Positions 1 to 11,792 of a stretch of DNA of 64,000 bases are shown one piece after another. A program made the translations under genes and the position numbers. A model generated the notes under the pieces. That model did not search any database and was not told the DNA's origin. It was given only the letters and a program-made list of their open reading frames with translations. The DNA lies in assembly GCF_001649575.2 (NCBI RefSeq), contig NC_051451.1:24970325-25034324 (forward strand), written 5' to 3'. Position 1 is the first letter of the stretch, and every line of letters begins with the position of its first letter. The DNA comes from Kryptolebias marmoratus (Eukaryota > Chordata > Actinopteri > Cyprinodontiformes > Rivulidae).

Positions 1-3000
1 GGATAAAACCACGATAGTGAGACCTTGTACTGCGACCAAACGCATCTGTAAAAGCGAGACTATGATAGAAGGATAATTGGGTGCAAGCTTGTTGAAATGG
101 AATTCTGTGATAGAGCAGGAAATTCCAGTTTCATGGGCATGGGCAAAGTTGCCAGAGGCTTCAACACCTGGCTTTAGAAAAACTACAAATGAAAATACCA
201 CACAAGAGTGGATTGAGGCCAGCAAACAATACTGGAGTGACCCTGAGATTACGATGTGTGCAGAAAGCTTCCGATTATAACTAATAAATTCCCCACTTAG
301 AAATACTACAAGTTTCCAGGAAACTGCCCTCAGTGACTCACCTGCTGAAATAAAACAAAACTATTTTCTGATGCAAAATCATGGTATACATCTATGACAT
401 TCATTGAGAGAAACACACAGATTCAAGTTTCTCATCATTAAAGACAATAATCATGACATTATTCATTTGTGAGGAATAAATTTAAAGATACTGCATCACA
501 GATTCACAGTAATTTTTCAGAACGGCCTCTGATAAAAGATGAGTTGCCTGTAATATCTGAAAGTAACCGTGAGGATGACTAAACAATCCACAGCAACATG
601 AGGTGTTACCATAAAGATAGTACTGCATTGATAATGAGATGACTGAAAATGTGATGGCTCAGTCTGGCTACAATAACACAAGCAGAATAAGCACAACTGC
701 CGCTGGCTGGACTGATCCTGCATGATAATTACCTATATTAATGTAAACAAGAACTAATTTGCTGCATTCACTGCAAACGAACAGCTACCTGTTACATTAT
801 CTGAGATTTACAGTCCAAAAGAGTAACTGTCAGACAACGAGAGAAGCATCATTTGCATACACAAGAATGCATTTCATATCCTCCCTCTCTGCTCAGTTTC
901 TGTGATCAAAGGAGAAGCATTTATTAGGTGGAGGAGGAAATATCAGATGGCATCAAGACTTTCAGGCCCAACTTTAAACTGATGGGAGCAAAAATAAAAC
1001 AGGCTTTCAGTGAGGACTAGATCATTTTGTTGAATTTTTTGTATATATTAGTTTAGTTATTGAGACTTCAAAGCTAACAAGAAGCCACCATCTACATACC
1101 GTCTACTCTCAAGTTTCTATCTTGCCAGAAACAATAAGATTCAAAAGCCACCCCTCAGGCAAACGACTTGGGACTTACTTTGAACGTCTGCATTGTTTAA
1201 AAAGACTCATTCCAATACTGCACTTAAGCTGAATAACATTTCGCTAATTAGCATTAATTGTCACCAACTACTCTGCTCTCAGGTGGATCCCAAAGCTTGC
1301 TGGCTGTTGAAATTATCTGTAAGAAAAACCAACAGTAAAAATGTGTCACGTTTTTATTCCTGCTGTGAGGAAGAGGCAAAAATAGACAGAAATGGCTTTT
1401 GTTTTTCTGCATTGCCTACATTCTTCAGGTCTGTTCAATTAATGCCTGCTTTTTGTGGCGTTCTTTTCTGCTGGTGTCTGGCAGGAATAACATCTGTTTA
1501 ATCAACAACTTCCTATGACAGTCCCTCAGCTGGGTGCGAGCTGTCGTGTCTATTCTCAGATGGTACCGCAGAAGGATATGAGCCTCATAGATATGCAGGA
1601 GGCTCTTCACAGCCAGGTACAGCAACAGAGGAAAAGACTGACTGAAACTAGCTTGAGTGCTGTGAGAGTCTCATACTTCCAGACTATGCTTTAGTACTTA
1701 ACTTATTTAAAGAGCCTTTATTATTGTCAGTGTAAATTAACATAAAACAGAACTGCTGCTATCTCCCTCATTGAATATCCAGGTGGAGTAGCCTTTCTAG
1801 GAGGTAGACTTTGGTCTTTTTGATGATTGCTGTGGGCTTCCTAATCAAGACAGTAGCATGCTCACATCCATTCACACTGGAGATTACCTCATCAGGCCCT
1901 ATCAACAGTGATTACCCTACTCAAGATCTACAAAAATGTCACATTTTGCATATTCAGACATTTCACCTTACATGAACCTCTGAAGGTTTCCTGAATAGAA
2001 GAGAAAGTTAAGGAAAGATGGTGTAGTACGGCTGTTCCCTTTACTTAAACCTGAAGTTTCTCATCCTGCTGTGGTTGGCTCTTTCTGATTTAGGGCGCTG
2101 AGGTAATTGGGGTTCCAATGGTCATTAATTCAGACTTGGTGGCAGACCACCACAACCACTATGAGCATAATTGGACCTAATTGGCCCAGTGTTGCCAATG
2201 ATTTGGATCAGACAAACAGAAATGACTAATTTAAATGGCTGTGTGACCTTTGGAAAGCTTCAGTCTAATTAACCTTTGTCGATGAATGCAGGTTTACAAA
2301 GGCAGGCTACAAACAGTGGCTAGTGACAGAGAGGACTGGTTTATAATCACACAGTGTACCTGGTTGAGGGATGACAGTGTATAAACTATTTTACAGCAAT
2401 AGTGTCCTACATTATGTTTCCTCCAGTGTTAATAAACCACTGGATGAGGACCAGATAGACGGCTATCAGTATTTATTTTCAGCCTTTGCAAGAGTACAGA
2501 GAACTTTTTCTTATAATTTCTTATAATTTCTTTTGAATCATAGCTGATAAAGCCACCACCTTGGTAGCAAATTTAGTTATTCTTGAAACTGTTCAGCCAT
2601 ACAGAGTTGTAAAATGTGTCCCATTTTTAGCTTTTAGAGCCTTAGATTATTGGGAATGCTGTTTTTAAACAGAACTTTACTAACTTGCTGCCAATTTAAG
2701 TATTCCACCAGTTCTTGTTTGTTTTATATTTTATTATCACACAACTCTTCTAGGATTTTATCAGATATTCTTCCTGATTTATTAATGTTTAAACTTTAAA
2801 AGAATATATTTTTTTTTCTGAAAAGACAGCAATATATTTGATTTTAAACTTGTATTATTTCACAATAAATACAAGCAAATTTTGTTGTACATCTAAAAAA
2901 ACCCAACATTTTAACGTAACATTCAAGGCTAATAATCAAAAATGAGTAGCGATATTCAAATATTTGATGTAGCTACCATGAAATTAGCAAATCTGAAGTA

Positions 3001-5682
3001 TTAATCTGAGTGTTATAATAGTCTTTGTTTTTTGGCCCTAGCAGTGACACACCTTTTAGTTTCTTAACTGTGCTTAGCCAGTCCAAGTGCTTTTTCTGAC
3101 ACACCATCAGTAATACCAATTATATGAAAACAGAAAAAATGAGTATGATTAAAAGATTGGAAGTAGATAAATATTCCTGACCATAATAAGTATTCAAAAG
3201 ACTAAGTACCGAGTTATAATAAAACAAAAGTCTGCAACATTGTGCAAGCAGATTAGCTGCAAGTCTCTCAATTTCTTATCCTAATTGAAGACACAGATTA
3301 GTTTGCTGTGCTAACAACCCAAGTATGTGCACAATCAACTTTCCCTACTTCTGCCAGTCATTACATAATAAGACCTGGAGCTGCTTGCACACCTGGATAA
3401 TACTTTGCCAGGTAGAGAAAAGTATGTACGTGATCTGTTCAGAGGATATAAGTGAAGTGTAATTAATCACTCTGGGAGTCAGCACACTTCATGGAAACAA
3501 ATGGGGAACAGAGTCTGGAGTTTGATATGATGGTGTTTAGACATATAAGAAAGTCAAAGAAACTCTGGTGCGCTTCCTGAATAAACAGCAGCAAAAAGAA
3601 ACACATTTTCAAATGCCAGCATTGACCTACATTAATAGGGATGTTACCGTAAAAGTTATTTAGAGCATATTGTTCTTGAGAACAGAAGGCAAGCTTTGGA
3701 AAAAGCTGAAAGAGATTTACAACAAGGTTACGTTCAACAGGCCTAAAGTACCCTTATTTCAAAGACACCTTGTGGGCACCTTCCCTCATCCCTTTGATAC
3801 AGCTTTTGTTTGTCCCTTTCATGTCAAACATTATTTAGTCGGGTCTATCAGCTATCATCTTCAAACAGAATGTGCATGCTGATTTGTGACACATTATGAT
3901 ATTGTTTTTGGGAAGGCATTCTGGGAACACGGTCGGGCAAAATGAATGAAAGCTAATGCTCCTAGCAGCCTTGGAATGAGCCTACAGAGAAGGGTGGCTA
4001 ATCCTATCATTCTACACCATTCATGTGCAATCCACTTGGCTTTCAGCTTTTTTTTTTCCTCAACAGGCAATTTGTGGCTTCCCTGCTGGATCTCTTCGAA
4101 GCCAGTGTGTTATGACTACAAAACACTTCCAGGGCCGCCTGGGAGTCAGACAGGAGGCCACTAAATACAGTCTGCGACCCCGTCACGGTCCACAGTGGCA
4201 GCTGCCAACCCGGACCCGCTGCCAGAAATAGCTTAATGACAAATACGTCCAGAAAACACCTAATTACAGCTTGCCAAAGTCAAAATAGGTTAAAAAAAGT
4301 CAACAAGTCAACAACTGCTTTTTGTACCTTACACACCGAGAGTCTCAATAAATTTGTAATTAAAAATCAAACAATAGTAATGCTTTGGGGAAACTTAGTA
4401 TTCGCATATTCTAAAGGTTACAATAAAAGAGGTGTTTAATATAATCTCTGAAGTAAAACATTGTACAGGGCTGAATTAATACCAGATGGTGGTGTCCCTT
4501 TCACATATCCTGTTTCCTTTTATATTGTTGTGACAGATGCAGGCTTGTTCCAGGGAAGAATCTGAGCAATCTTCCGTGACTAACCAAAGCAGCGGATCCA
4601 TATTAACTGTCCCATTGGATCCAAGTCCTGCATGGCTTACTGGCTTTTTGGAGAGAGGGTCTCCAAGGGTCTGACTGTACATATATTCACTAAATACAGA
4701 CTCAAGATTGTGTTGTTAAAATGCAGCAGGTAAATAATTGGTCTTTTAACTGAGAGTAAATCCTTAATTATAAAGATTTTTACTCTTTCTTTGTTAGTGA
4801 TCAAAACGAGCATATCTAATGCCCGGCATGACAGAAAATACTTTTTTCATCTAGAAATTCATGCATTAGCGCCCTACCACTAAGAAGTGAAGTCCTCCAA
4901 CAGGTTTTAGCAGTTTCCAATCAGACCATATAAACACAGTATGTTATATTTATCCAGGCAACCATGATTAGACCTATTTAATATCTTGGCCCAAGCAAAT
5001 ATTGACAGGTTGCTAAAGCCTCTTCAGGCTTATCGACTGGCAAAGTAGTGTTCTTATCTTAATTCGCACATTCCCATCTGATAAAAATCCATGTTTCTCA
5101 CCATATTTCCTCTGGATCTTTACCTGAACCAGAAACGAAGGTAAACAGCATACTGTAGTGTAACAAGCATCGAGCAGAGGAGGGGGCTGTTTCACAATAT
5201 GCTGCTCTTAAGCCCGAAGCTGCAGCACTACTCTCAGCCTGCACAGCTCCCGTGGTTTCCCCCTGTGTAATGTTGCAGAGCCTAGCCGGAACTCTAACTG
5301 TGGGCCGTGGTCAGTTGGAGCCCAGGGAGCTGTGACAGACTGCTGCTCTTTCAGCTGTAAAAACCTTGCTAAAGCACACGAATGCAAAAAGGCAGAGAAG
5401 ACACGAGCAAAGAAAGTTACAGTTGCACCATCTACGACGATACTGAAACTCAGGAAAATAGATGTGAACACAGGAACCGATACATGAGCTCACCTCACAG
5501 AATAGATGAACTCAAAAAGTCATCCAGTTATCTGACATTATTGAAACACTGAAGGCCTTTGAACACCAAATCTATTTGTTTATTTATAAGCCGCTGAAAA
5601 GAGAAGGTGGATTTAAAGGTGGTTTATGTTTTTGCCTGTCTGTAACTTAAGTATTTTGTGAACTACAAAACAGATTTTATTA

Positions 5683-5762
5683 CAACTTTGAGGAAATAAT
5701 CATTGGATATACATCTACAGCTGATTAACTTCAATTCAAGATGGCTGCTACAGCTAATTCTA
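5683..5762 (-). repeat. Fragment of the dispersed ~300-bp repeat family
   Basis: The plus strand reads as the reverse complement of the family seen near 11.5, 14.5-15.3, 33.1 and 41.2 kb. It has the complement of 'gattactttgagagttt', then 'ctacagctgattaac', then 'aagatggctgctacagc', the mirror of 'gctgtggcagtcatctt' in the array. Only the central part of the unit is present. Confidence 0.7.
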
Positions 5763-6356
5763 TCATTCTATCAAGGAATACTAGGCCTTAAATTTCAGCT
5801 TTGTTTTAAAATGTACAATTAAATAAAATACTTTTATCCTAAATAAGATCCATTATTACTTCTGTTTTTAACTGGAGCAGTGAAACTTCATCGTATTTGT
5901 AGAATGACAATTAAGGGAATCTTGAATCCTAAAACAAGATACAAACCTATTTAGGCTTAGTAAAGACCATGAATCAGAAGATATTTTACTCACACTGGAG
6001 ACAGGTTTAGGACTTACTGACTCATGTGTAAAATTACAGGCAGCCTGAGCCAAGATACCTGCTGTTTAACCCTGGCGATGAAGCTGAACGCCGTCTGAAA
6101 CGGTTCTAAACCTTTACTCGATCTTAATGCTCTTGCATATCAACGATGCGTTTATTTGTCAGATATTGTCACACATTAAAAATAAATATGATGCCACAAT
6201 AAGTCAGTTGTATTTTCACATTGCCTCTGGAGTTTTTGACCATCATATATTCCTTGTCCCTTTTTGCATCAGTAAAAAGCTTTCATAAAGATTTTTGTTT
6301 GTTTGTTCGTTCTGTGTCCCCTGTGCTTAGATGCCAAGATTATACTGACACTGTGT

Positions 6357-6380
6357 AAAATAAATAAATGAATGAATAAA
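6357..6380. repeat. (AAAT/AATG)n tetranucleotide repeat
   Basis: A short run of aaat and aatg units, visible directly. Imperfect and about 24 bp long. Confidence 0.8.
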
Positions 6381-8103
6381 TCAGAGTATATTTCTGCTCA
6401 GACACACGGTTAGTTGCTGTTCAGGGTCAATTGGATACGAGAATGGTTTTCTTTTTAGCATGTGGTTCCAGCATTTGCTATCAACTGGCCCACTGACATT
6501 CTGAAATATCTCTGGAAACGATTGTTATGGTGCTGCAGCTCTTATCCGTTGGTGAAACTCTTCTTGACACTTTATGAAGACTGAATGGGTTTGGTATTTT
6601 CTTTTTCTGCTGCCCACAAAAATCACCTTCAGTGCTTGACAAGTCCATTATGCCTCGCATGGAGAATATACACAGATAACTCAATCTGCAAGCTTTTGCA
6701 CGTAAAATTACAAACAAACAAATTAAAGACCTAGCATTTCTTGATAGAATGCATATCTTCAGTTAAAGAGATTTAGACTAACATCATCCGGTGCTAAGAA
6801 ATACTGGAGTTGTAGTCGTTTTGGTCAAACCTTAAAAATAAATTAACTTTTTTTTTTTAAATGGGTGAGTGACAACATTGTGAAATTATTAAGGTAAAAA
6901 AATGCCTGCACAGTTATTTCAATAACTTGAGTTGGCTTTTGTAGCTGAAGGCTCCTAAAAAAACAAACAAGCTCTAATGAAATAAGTTTTAACACATCAA
7001 AGGATGTAATATTAAATAAAATGTTGTTCATCTTGGCCATTTAAAATTACTTTGCAAGAGTATCAAACTGTCTTTCAAAACAAAATTCAAACAAACAAGT
7101 CTAAACACTCAAAAATAACCACAAACCCATGCCAGGAAATGCCCGAGGTTACCTAAAAGGAAATTTTCCAATTCAGTCTCATTAGAACTGTAAATCTGTT
7201 AAACATCAAGAGACAAAAAAAGAGCCATTCTATCCACCTTCAGACTTCTGGGGATAATAGAAATGCTCACTCTGTCACAGCGTGCTGCTTAAAGGTGAAG
7301 AAATCACTTTTTTTTCCTGAGAATTCAGTAGCACTCCCTTTAAACTCTTTTCTTATATGTGGCATGAAGAAAAAAAAGATTTTGATATCGGCGGCTATAA
7401 TGTTTTGTTGCCTGAAGGGTGGCTTTGAGCTCCAAGAATCAGGGATTAACTACCAAACACTTCTTTCTTTTAAATCTTTCATGCTCGAGTTTACTTTGTG
7501 TTTGGCTTTGTTTCGACTCCTATTTCTCTTTTAATCCCTTGAATCCCCATTAGGGAGGCAGACATATATGATTCCCAGTTGCAGCTCCCACTTTTCTGCC
7601 CACTTCGAAGACAAAGTTGGCAGGGCGCCTGACTCCAGGGGTACCGCTTCTTTCTATCACACTGCAAAGCTCAAACCAAGACCCTTTTGGATTAGTCAAA
7701 CTGTGCTGATCAGCTGAACAAAGATTTGACTTACTGTGCTCTGCAACAAGAAGCTGCAAGTAACATTTGACAAGAGCTCTTGAAACCTCTTTTGCGCGTG
7801 GTCTGGATATCATGGCAGGTTTTGGCAAAACTTTAATTGTCCTTGCAGCAAGGAGAAACCAAATTAACTGTGGCTAAGATGGCTTACTGTTTAGGCTCAA
7901 CGTATAACGCCAGTCAATCACATAAATTCACTGTTTTCACAGCTCAGAGAACAGCTGTATAATTAAAGAAAAATCCATCCAAATGTTAGACTATTGGATA
8001 AATAAAGCAAAAGATAGGCCTTCATTTAATCATCAAGTACTAGGTTGCTCATATACGAAAGCACATAACCTGGTTTAGTGTTCTTATAATAAAGCCTAAA
8101 AAG

Positions 8104-8456
8104 CCCTGTCCACACGGGAACGCCGCTTTTCCAAAACGGTCTTTTTCCTCGTAAACACAACACCATCAGCTTTGTCTGTTCATTGCAACAGTTTTGCTGT
8201 AGTTGAGCAACTCGCATCTGCAACACAAACGCAAGCATGTAATCTGTCACTGGGGTCTTAGGTCAGGCGGGCGGTGGGACGAGGACGCCATTTTCAAAAG
8301 GCTGCGTTTAGGTTTTCCCACACAAAATGCCGATGGTGGCGTTTAAAGATTTCTCATTCTGGAACCCAGTTTCAAAAGTCCTAAAAAGCTGTTTCCGTTT
8401 CGACACAAGATGGAAAAAAAAAGCTTTGCGTATTTACAAAATGTGTGTGGACGGGG
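8104..8456. mobile_element. Short DNA transposon (MITE-like) with CCCTGTCCACACG termini
   Basis: The left end reads CCCTGTCCACACG and the right end reads TGTGTGGACGGGG. The reverse complement of the right end matches the left at 11 of 13 positions, so these are terminal inverted repeats of a unit of about 353 bp. The interior carries further echoes of the same theme ('cgtaaacacaac', 'ttttcccacacaaaatg', 'gccattttcaaaaggctgcg') and no credible ORF. Non-autonomous fish elements with 'GTGTGGACGGGG' ends are familiar to me, probably hAT-related. No target-site duplication was clear, so the superfamily is unproven. Confidence 0.65.
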
Positions 8457-9509
8457 TCTCAGAGTCGGTGCTGCCTTTGCCTGCGAGTTCAAACACGAAA
8501 CTGGGCACTGTACCACACTGTTTGTTCTTTTAATGATTGTTGCTCATCACACTCGAGAAGATGTAGTTGACATTAGGGAAGTTTCATGATCTGCAGACAA
8601 GCTGCTGATTTTGACATGGCTTCTAAATACCACGACTACTTCAGACATTTGGCTTCACAGTTCATTTAATTGCTGCCGAGAGGGTTCTCCAGAGGAGTCT
8701 GTTGCTCTCACAATAAGTCATCAGCAGAGCAGGGGTTTGTCACAATCATCTTTAATGAAACTCACAGTCATCTATGTCTCTCTGTAGGTAAGTACTTCGA
8801 CTGATTGGCCTCTGATGAGGCTGCAGGGCAGTAGGTTGGCACACAAAACAGGAGTTCTGGCTATATAGTGAGATACTGATTTATTTAAATACGACGGGTC
8901 ATTTTCTCATCTAGAGCCTCTTATTATTGAGGGACATTCACTGAACCATGTGTTTTAAAATACTTTTATAAATAGCAATTTATATTTTCTTTAGAAGAGC
9001 TGGGGAAGACCTTTGTATAAACGCAGCATAAATGACCCTGTTTTAAATCAGGTTTTTATTAAAAATGAACAAATCCAAGCAAAGCTTTTGGAAAATTTAA
9101 AAAGAGGCATGGTTTTCTAACCCAACAGCTGTTTCCTAAACAAAAAGAAAAACATCACAGCCATTCAATGTCACAATAAAGATTGGTTTATACAAAGGCT
9201 TATGATTTATTTGAACATATGCCAAATGCCCTGCCAAAGTAGTCAACATGAAAAGCTTTCATTTGACAATGTGTTATCATTCTGGTGTTTTATTTTTGTT
9301 GTTGTTGCCTTTGTTTACACAAAGAAGATTAGGGCTTTTCAGAACTCTATCTAAAATAAAAGGTACAAAATCCTTCTGATTCTGTTCCTTTTCCAAATTT
9401 CTAAAATATTCAAACACCGGTTTTCTTTGCATAAATCTTTCTCATTACCACTTTTTAAATCGTTCAGAATTCAGACTCTCCGTCTCTTAATGAGGTGAAA
9501 GACTCCTGT

Positions 9510-9515
9510 ACTCAC
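9510..9515 (-). promoter_or_regulatory. macrod2: 5' splice site (donor) of the MACROD2 exon
   Basis: The exon ends in CTGTG, followed on the minus strand by GTGAGT, a strong U1-type donor. It leaves the final Val codon intact, so the intron is phase 0. Confidence 0.88.
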
Positions 9516-9637
9516 CACAGATTTCAATTCGTGCTCCTTCACCAGATTAAGTGAATTTTGGTAGCAGGAGGTAAGATCATTCTTCACTGCAGGGCCCACA
9601 TGACCTCTGGCCACCGGGCCCACGGTGTGGATCACAT
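9516..9637 (-). CDS. macrod2: MACROD2-like macrodomain exon (internal coding exon)
   Basis: This is an internal exon of a MacroD-type mono-ADP-ribosyl hydrolase. The family removes ADP-ribose from acidic residues and deacetylates O-acetyl-ADP-ribose. Read on the minus strand, the exon starts with two bases completing a split codon, then 40 codons open with VIHTVGPVARGH and end with LVKEHELKSV. VIHTVGP is the diagnostic MacroD strand, and the rest forms the next helix. The segment ARGH followed by a charged stretch, SCYQNSLNLVKEH, resembles MACROD2; MACROD1 has a different, AYGE-like segment at this point. The exon is bounded by a pyrimidine-rich acceptor and a GTGAGT donor. Upstream intron phase is 1 and downstream phase is 0. 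The length is not a multiple of three, so skipping would shift the frame. The ADP-ribose-binding loops (GGGVDG-type and STG-type) would lie in the neighbouring exons, which are not in this window. The paralogue call rests on remembered family features, not on a search. Confidence 0.9.
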
Positions 9638-9657
9638 CTGTCAGAAGAGAAAAAGCA
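9638..9657 (-). promoter_or_regulatory. macrod2: 3' splice site (acceptor) of the MACROD2 exon
   Basis: On the minus strand the sequence just before the exon reads TTTTTCTCTTCTGACAG. This is an uninterrupted pyrimidine tract ending in a canonical CAG acceptor, and it fixes the exon start at 9637. Confidence 0.88.
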
Positions 9658-11488
9658 CAGACAATGTCATTAAAGCACAGCCTACATGATGTGGGGGTAA
9701 ATAGCTGGAACCATTTCTAGTAACAAACAATGCAGTAAAATATTCAAATGTGCATCATTTGAGCGGTTGAGCCTGAGGTTTTAAAATCTGCAAAATCATC
9801 ATCGTATAATAAAGTTTGTCCTCACAATGAGATAATGAGTCATCATGATGATGTGAGAGACTCACAGTCTGAAACGTATGCATTAATTCAGTAAATGAAA
9901 TAGAGGCTTAGATAGAAAATCAATTACGAGATTCTTTTATGGCATCTACTCAAATATTCATCCCTCTCTGTGCACTCTCCTCTCCTTCACCTGTCAGTCA
10001 CTGGTCTCCTCATCCGGCCTGATCACACCGAGAACAACTTCTCACATCAATCACGGGAAAATAAGACAGTCAACACACCGATTTGACAAAAACACAATCT
10101 TCATTCCAACTGTCTACTCTGTCTTTCTCACTGTTAGACAGGACAGGTTATCATTAGCATACAATAAGTCATTTCTCATCACCCACAAGAGAGGTTAACC
10201 CCAAATGTTTGCAAAGAAACTGGTTTTAATTGGAAGGCAAAAATAAAAAAAAATAAAACTCAGCTTTCTGTCACCAAGTGCCAACACATTATCTTCCATG
10301 AGAATACAGCTATATTTCTAATAATCTTTCATAATAAAAGGATCTTAGTATATGATTGTTTTTTTATTTATTCAAAAATATAAAACAGCATCCAATATTA
10401 TTATCTAGGTAATTCTGATTTATGGTGCATTAAATAAGTACCAACAATAACTCACACATTTGCATTTTATTGCATCAGGGTGATTGCATCTGTTGCTAAA
10501 AGATTAAATGCTGCTGAAAAACTAAAAAGTCCGATCTGGTTCAGGTGAGGGTGCACAAGACAAACTTAGCAAACTGTAATTTAAAATGCTCCCATCCAAT
10601 GTTTTCTAACAAAACCTATAAGCTTAGCTCATGTTTATGTGTTTATATGCTAAAGGCCAGGAGAATAAAATGAAGAGGGCGATGTATTCCAGTGACTCTT
10701 TCCAGCGTTGTTTCAGGGGGAAGATTTTCTCTTTGGGAGAGAAAACAAACTAAGTGTTTGGGGGATTCCAAACAAAAACTGAAGATGAGTTGTAAGAGGA
10801 ACGAAGGTGCCTGATTTATTGTCTTTTTCACTCACAAAAGAGGATTGAAAATTGGCACAACATTGTTATGCTGGGACAAGTGGCAAGTTGTTTTTCCTGC
10901 ATATTTCATGGACTTCTTCGATACACAAAAACAGCAATATGCCAATTAGTGTGTAGGCCTGTGCCAAAAACCAGACTACTGGTGAATTCATGAAAATTTA
11001 AACACTTTTTATCTCACCAGTTTGGAAATCTGCACTTGTTTCCTCAACACCTTCAAATCAAATAAATATTTATGCAGCTTCCTTTTTTTTCCTCTGTAAG
11101 GTGAAAGACACATTTAACTTTGTAACTAAGGGAGAGTATTACAGAAAGGACACATATTTGCAGTAGAACCCCTCAAGAAAACCCTCTTGACAGCTGATTC
11201 AACTTCTTTGTAAAGTTAAACACAAATCACATCTTTACCCCGGGTTAGAAAGGAAATCTACAAATTTTTTCCCTTCTTTTACATGTGAAAATATAGCTCT
11301 TCTAATTGTTTTTATAAAATGTAGATTTAATATTTTGACTTTGAGCTTAAACAAACACAATTAAAAAATTAAAATTAACATTAAAAGGCCTAGTTTTACT
11401 TGGACTTTGTTCTGCTCACCAACCTTTAAACTAAGATTATTTTATGTTGATTAGAGTTGTCTTGGTCAGAGCTTGACAACAATGTTAG

Positions 11489-11792
11489 TGATATTGTGAG
11501 ATATTGCACGATTTATTTGTGCTCCGAGTATGTGTTGGGAATAACTCTCTGCTACTACCACATTAGATTTCAGCTCAATATCTGTAAAATTGGCTGAATT
11601 TTAGTCATTTCTGTGTTTTTAAAGTCTGTTATCTGCAGTGGATCAAGATGACAATATTGATCCTGTTTTATTCCAACAGTTGCAGATGTTTAGTCAATGA
11701 TTACTTTGAGAGTTTCATTAAAATCCGTCCACTGGTTCCTAAGATATTTTGCTAACAGACAGACAAAAACACACAGACACAAGCAAAATCAA
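11489..11792 (+). repeat. Copy of the dispersed ~300-bp repeat family
   Basis: One nearly complete unit in forward orientation. The landmarks in order are 'gagatattgcacgattta', 'tgtgttgggaataactctc', 'cagctcaatatctgtaaaa', 'tgattactttgagagtttc', 'gatattttgctaacagacag' and a CA-rich tail 'acacacagacacaagca'. The same landmarks recur near 14.5, 33.1 and 41.2 kb, and in reverse at 5.7 and 21.6 kb. No coding potential. Confidence 0.8.

Larger units (their letters stand above)
1..9515 (-). other. macrod2: MACROD2 intron, 3' side of the exon (partial)
   Basis: Inferred intron running from the donor at 9515 to the window edge. I looked on the minus strand for the next macrodomain exon, which should encode the STG-type phosphate loop, and saw none, so the intron exceeds 9.5 kb. 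It contains a minus-oriented repeat fragment near 5.7 kb, an (AAAT/AATG)n run near 6.36 kb and a terminal-inverted-repeat element at 8.1-8.46 kb. The stretches 2.09-2.30 kb, 3.33-3.49 kb and 3.90-4.23 kb are less AT-rich and look non-repetitive. Elsewhere I see only short chance ORFs. Confidence 0.75.
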
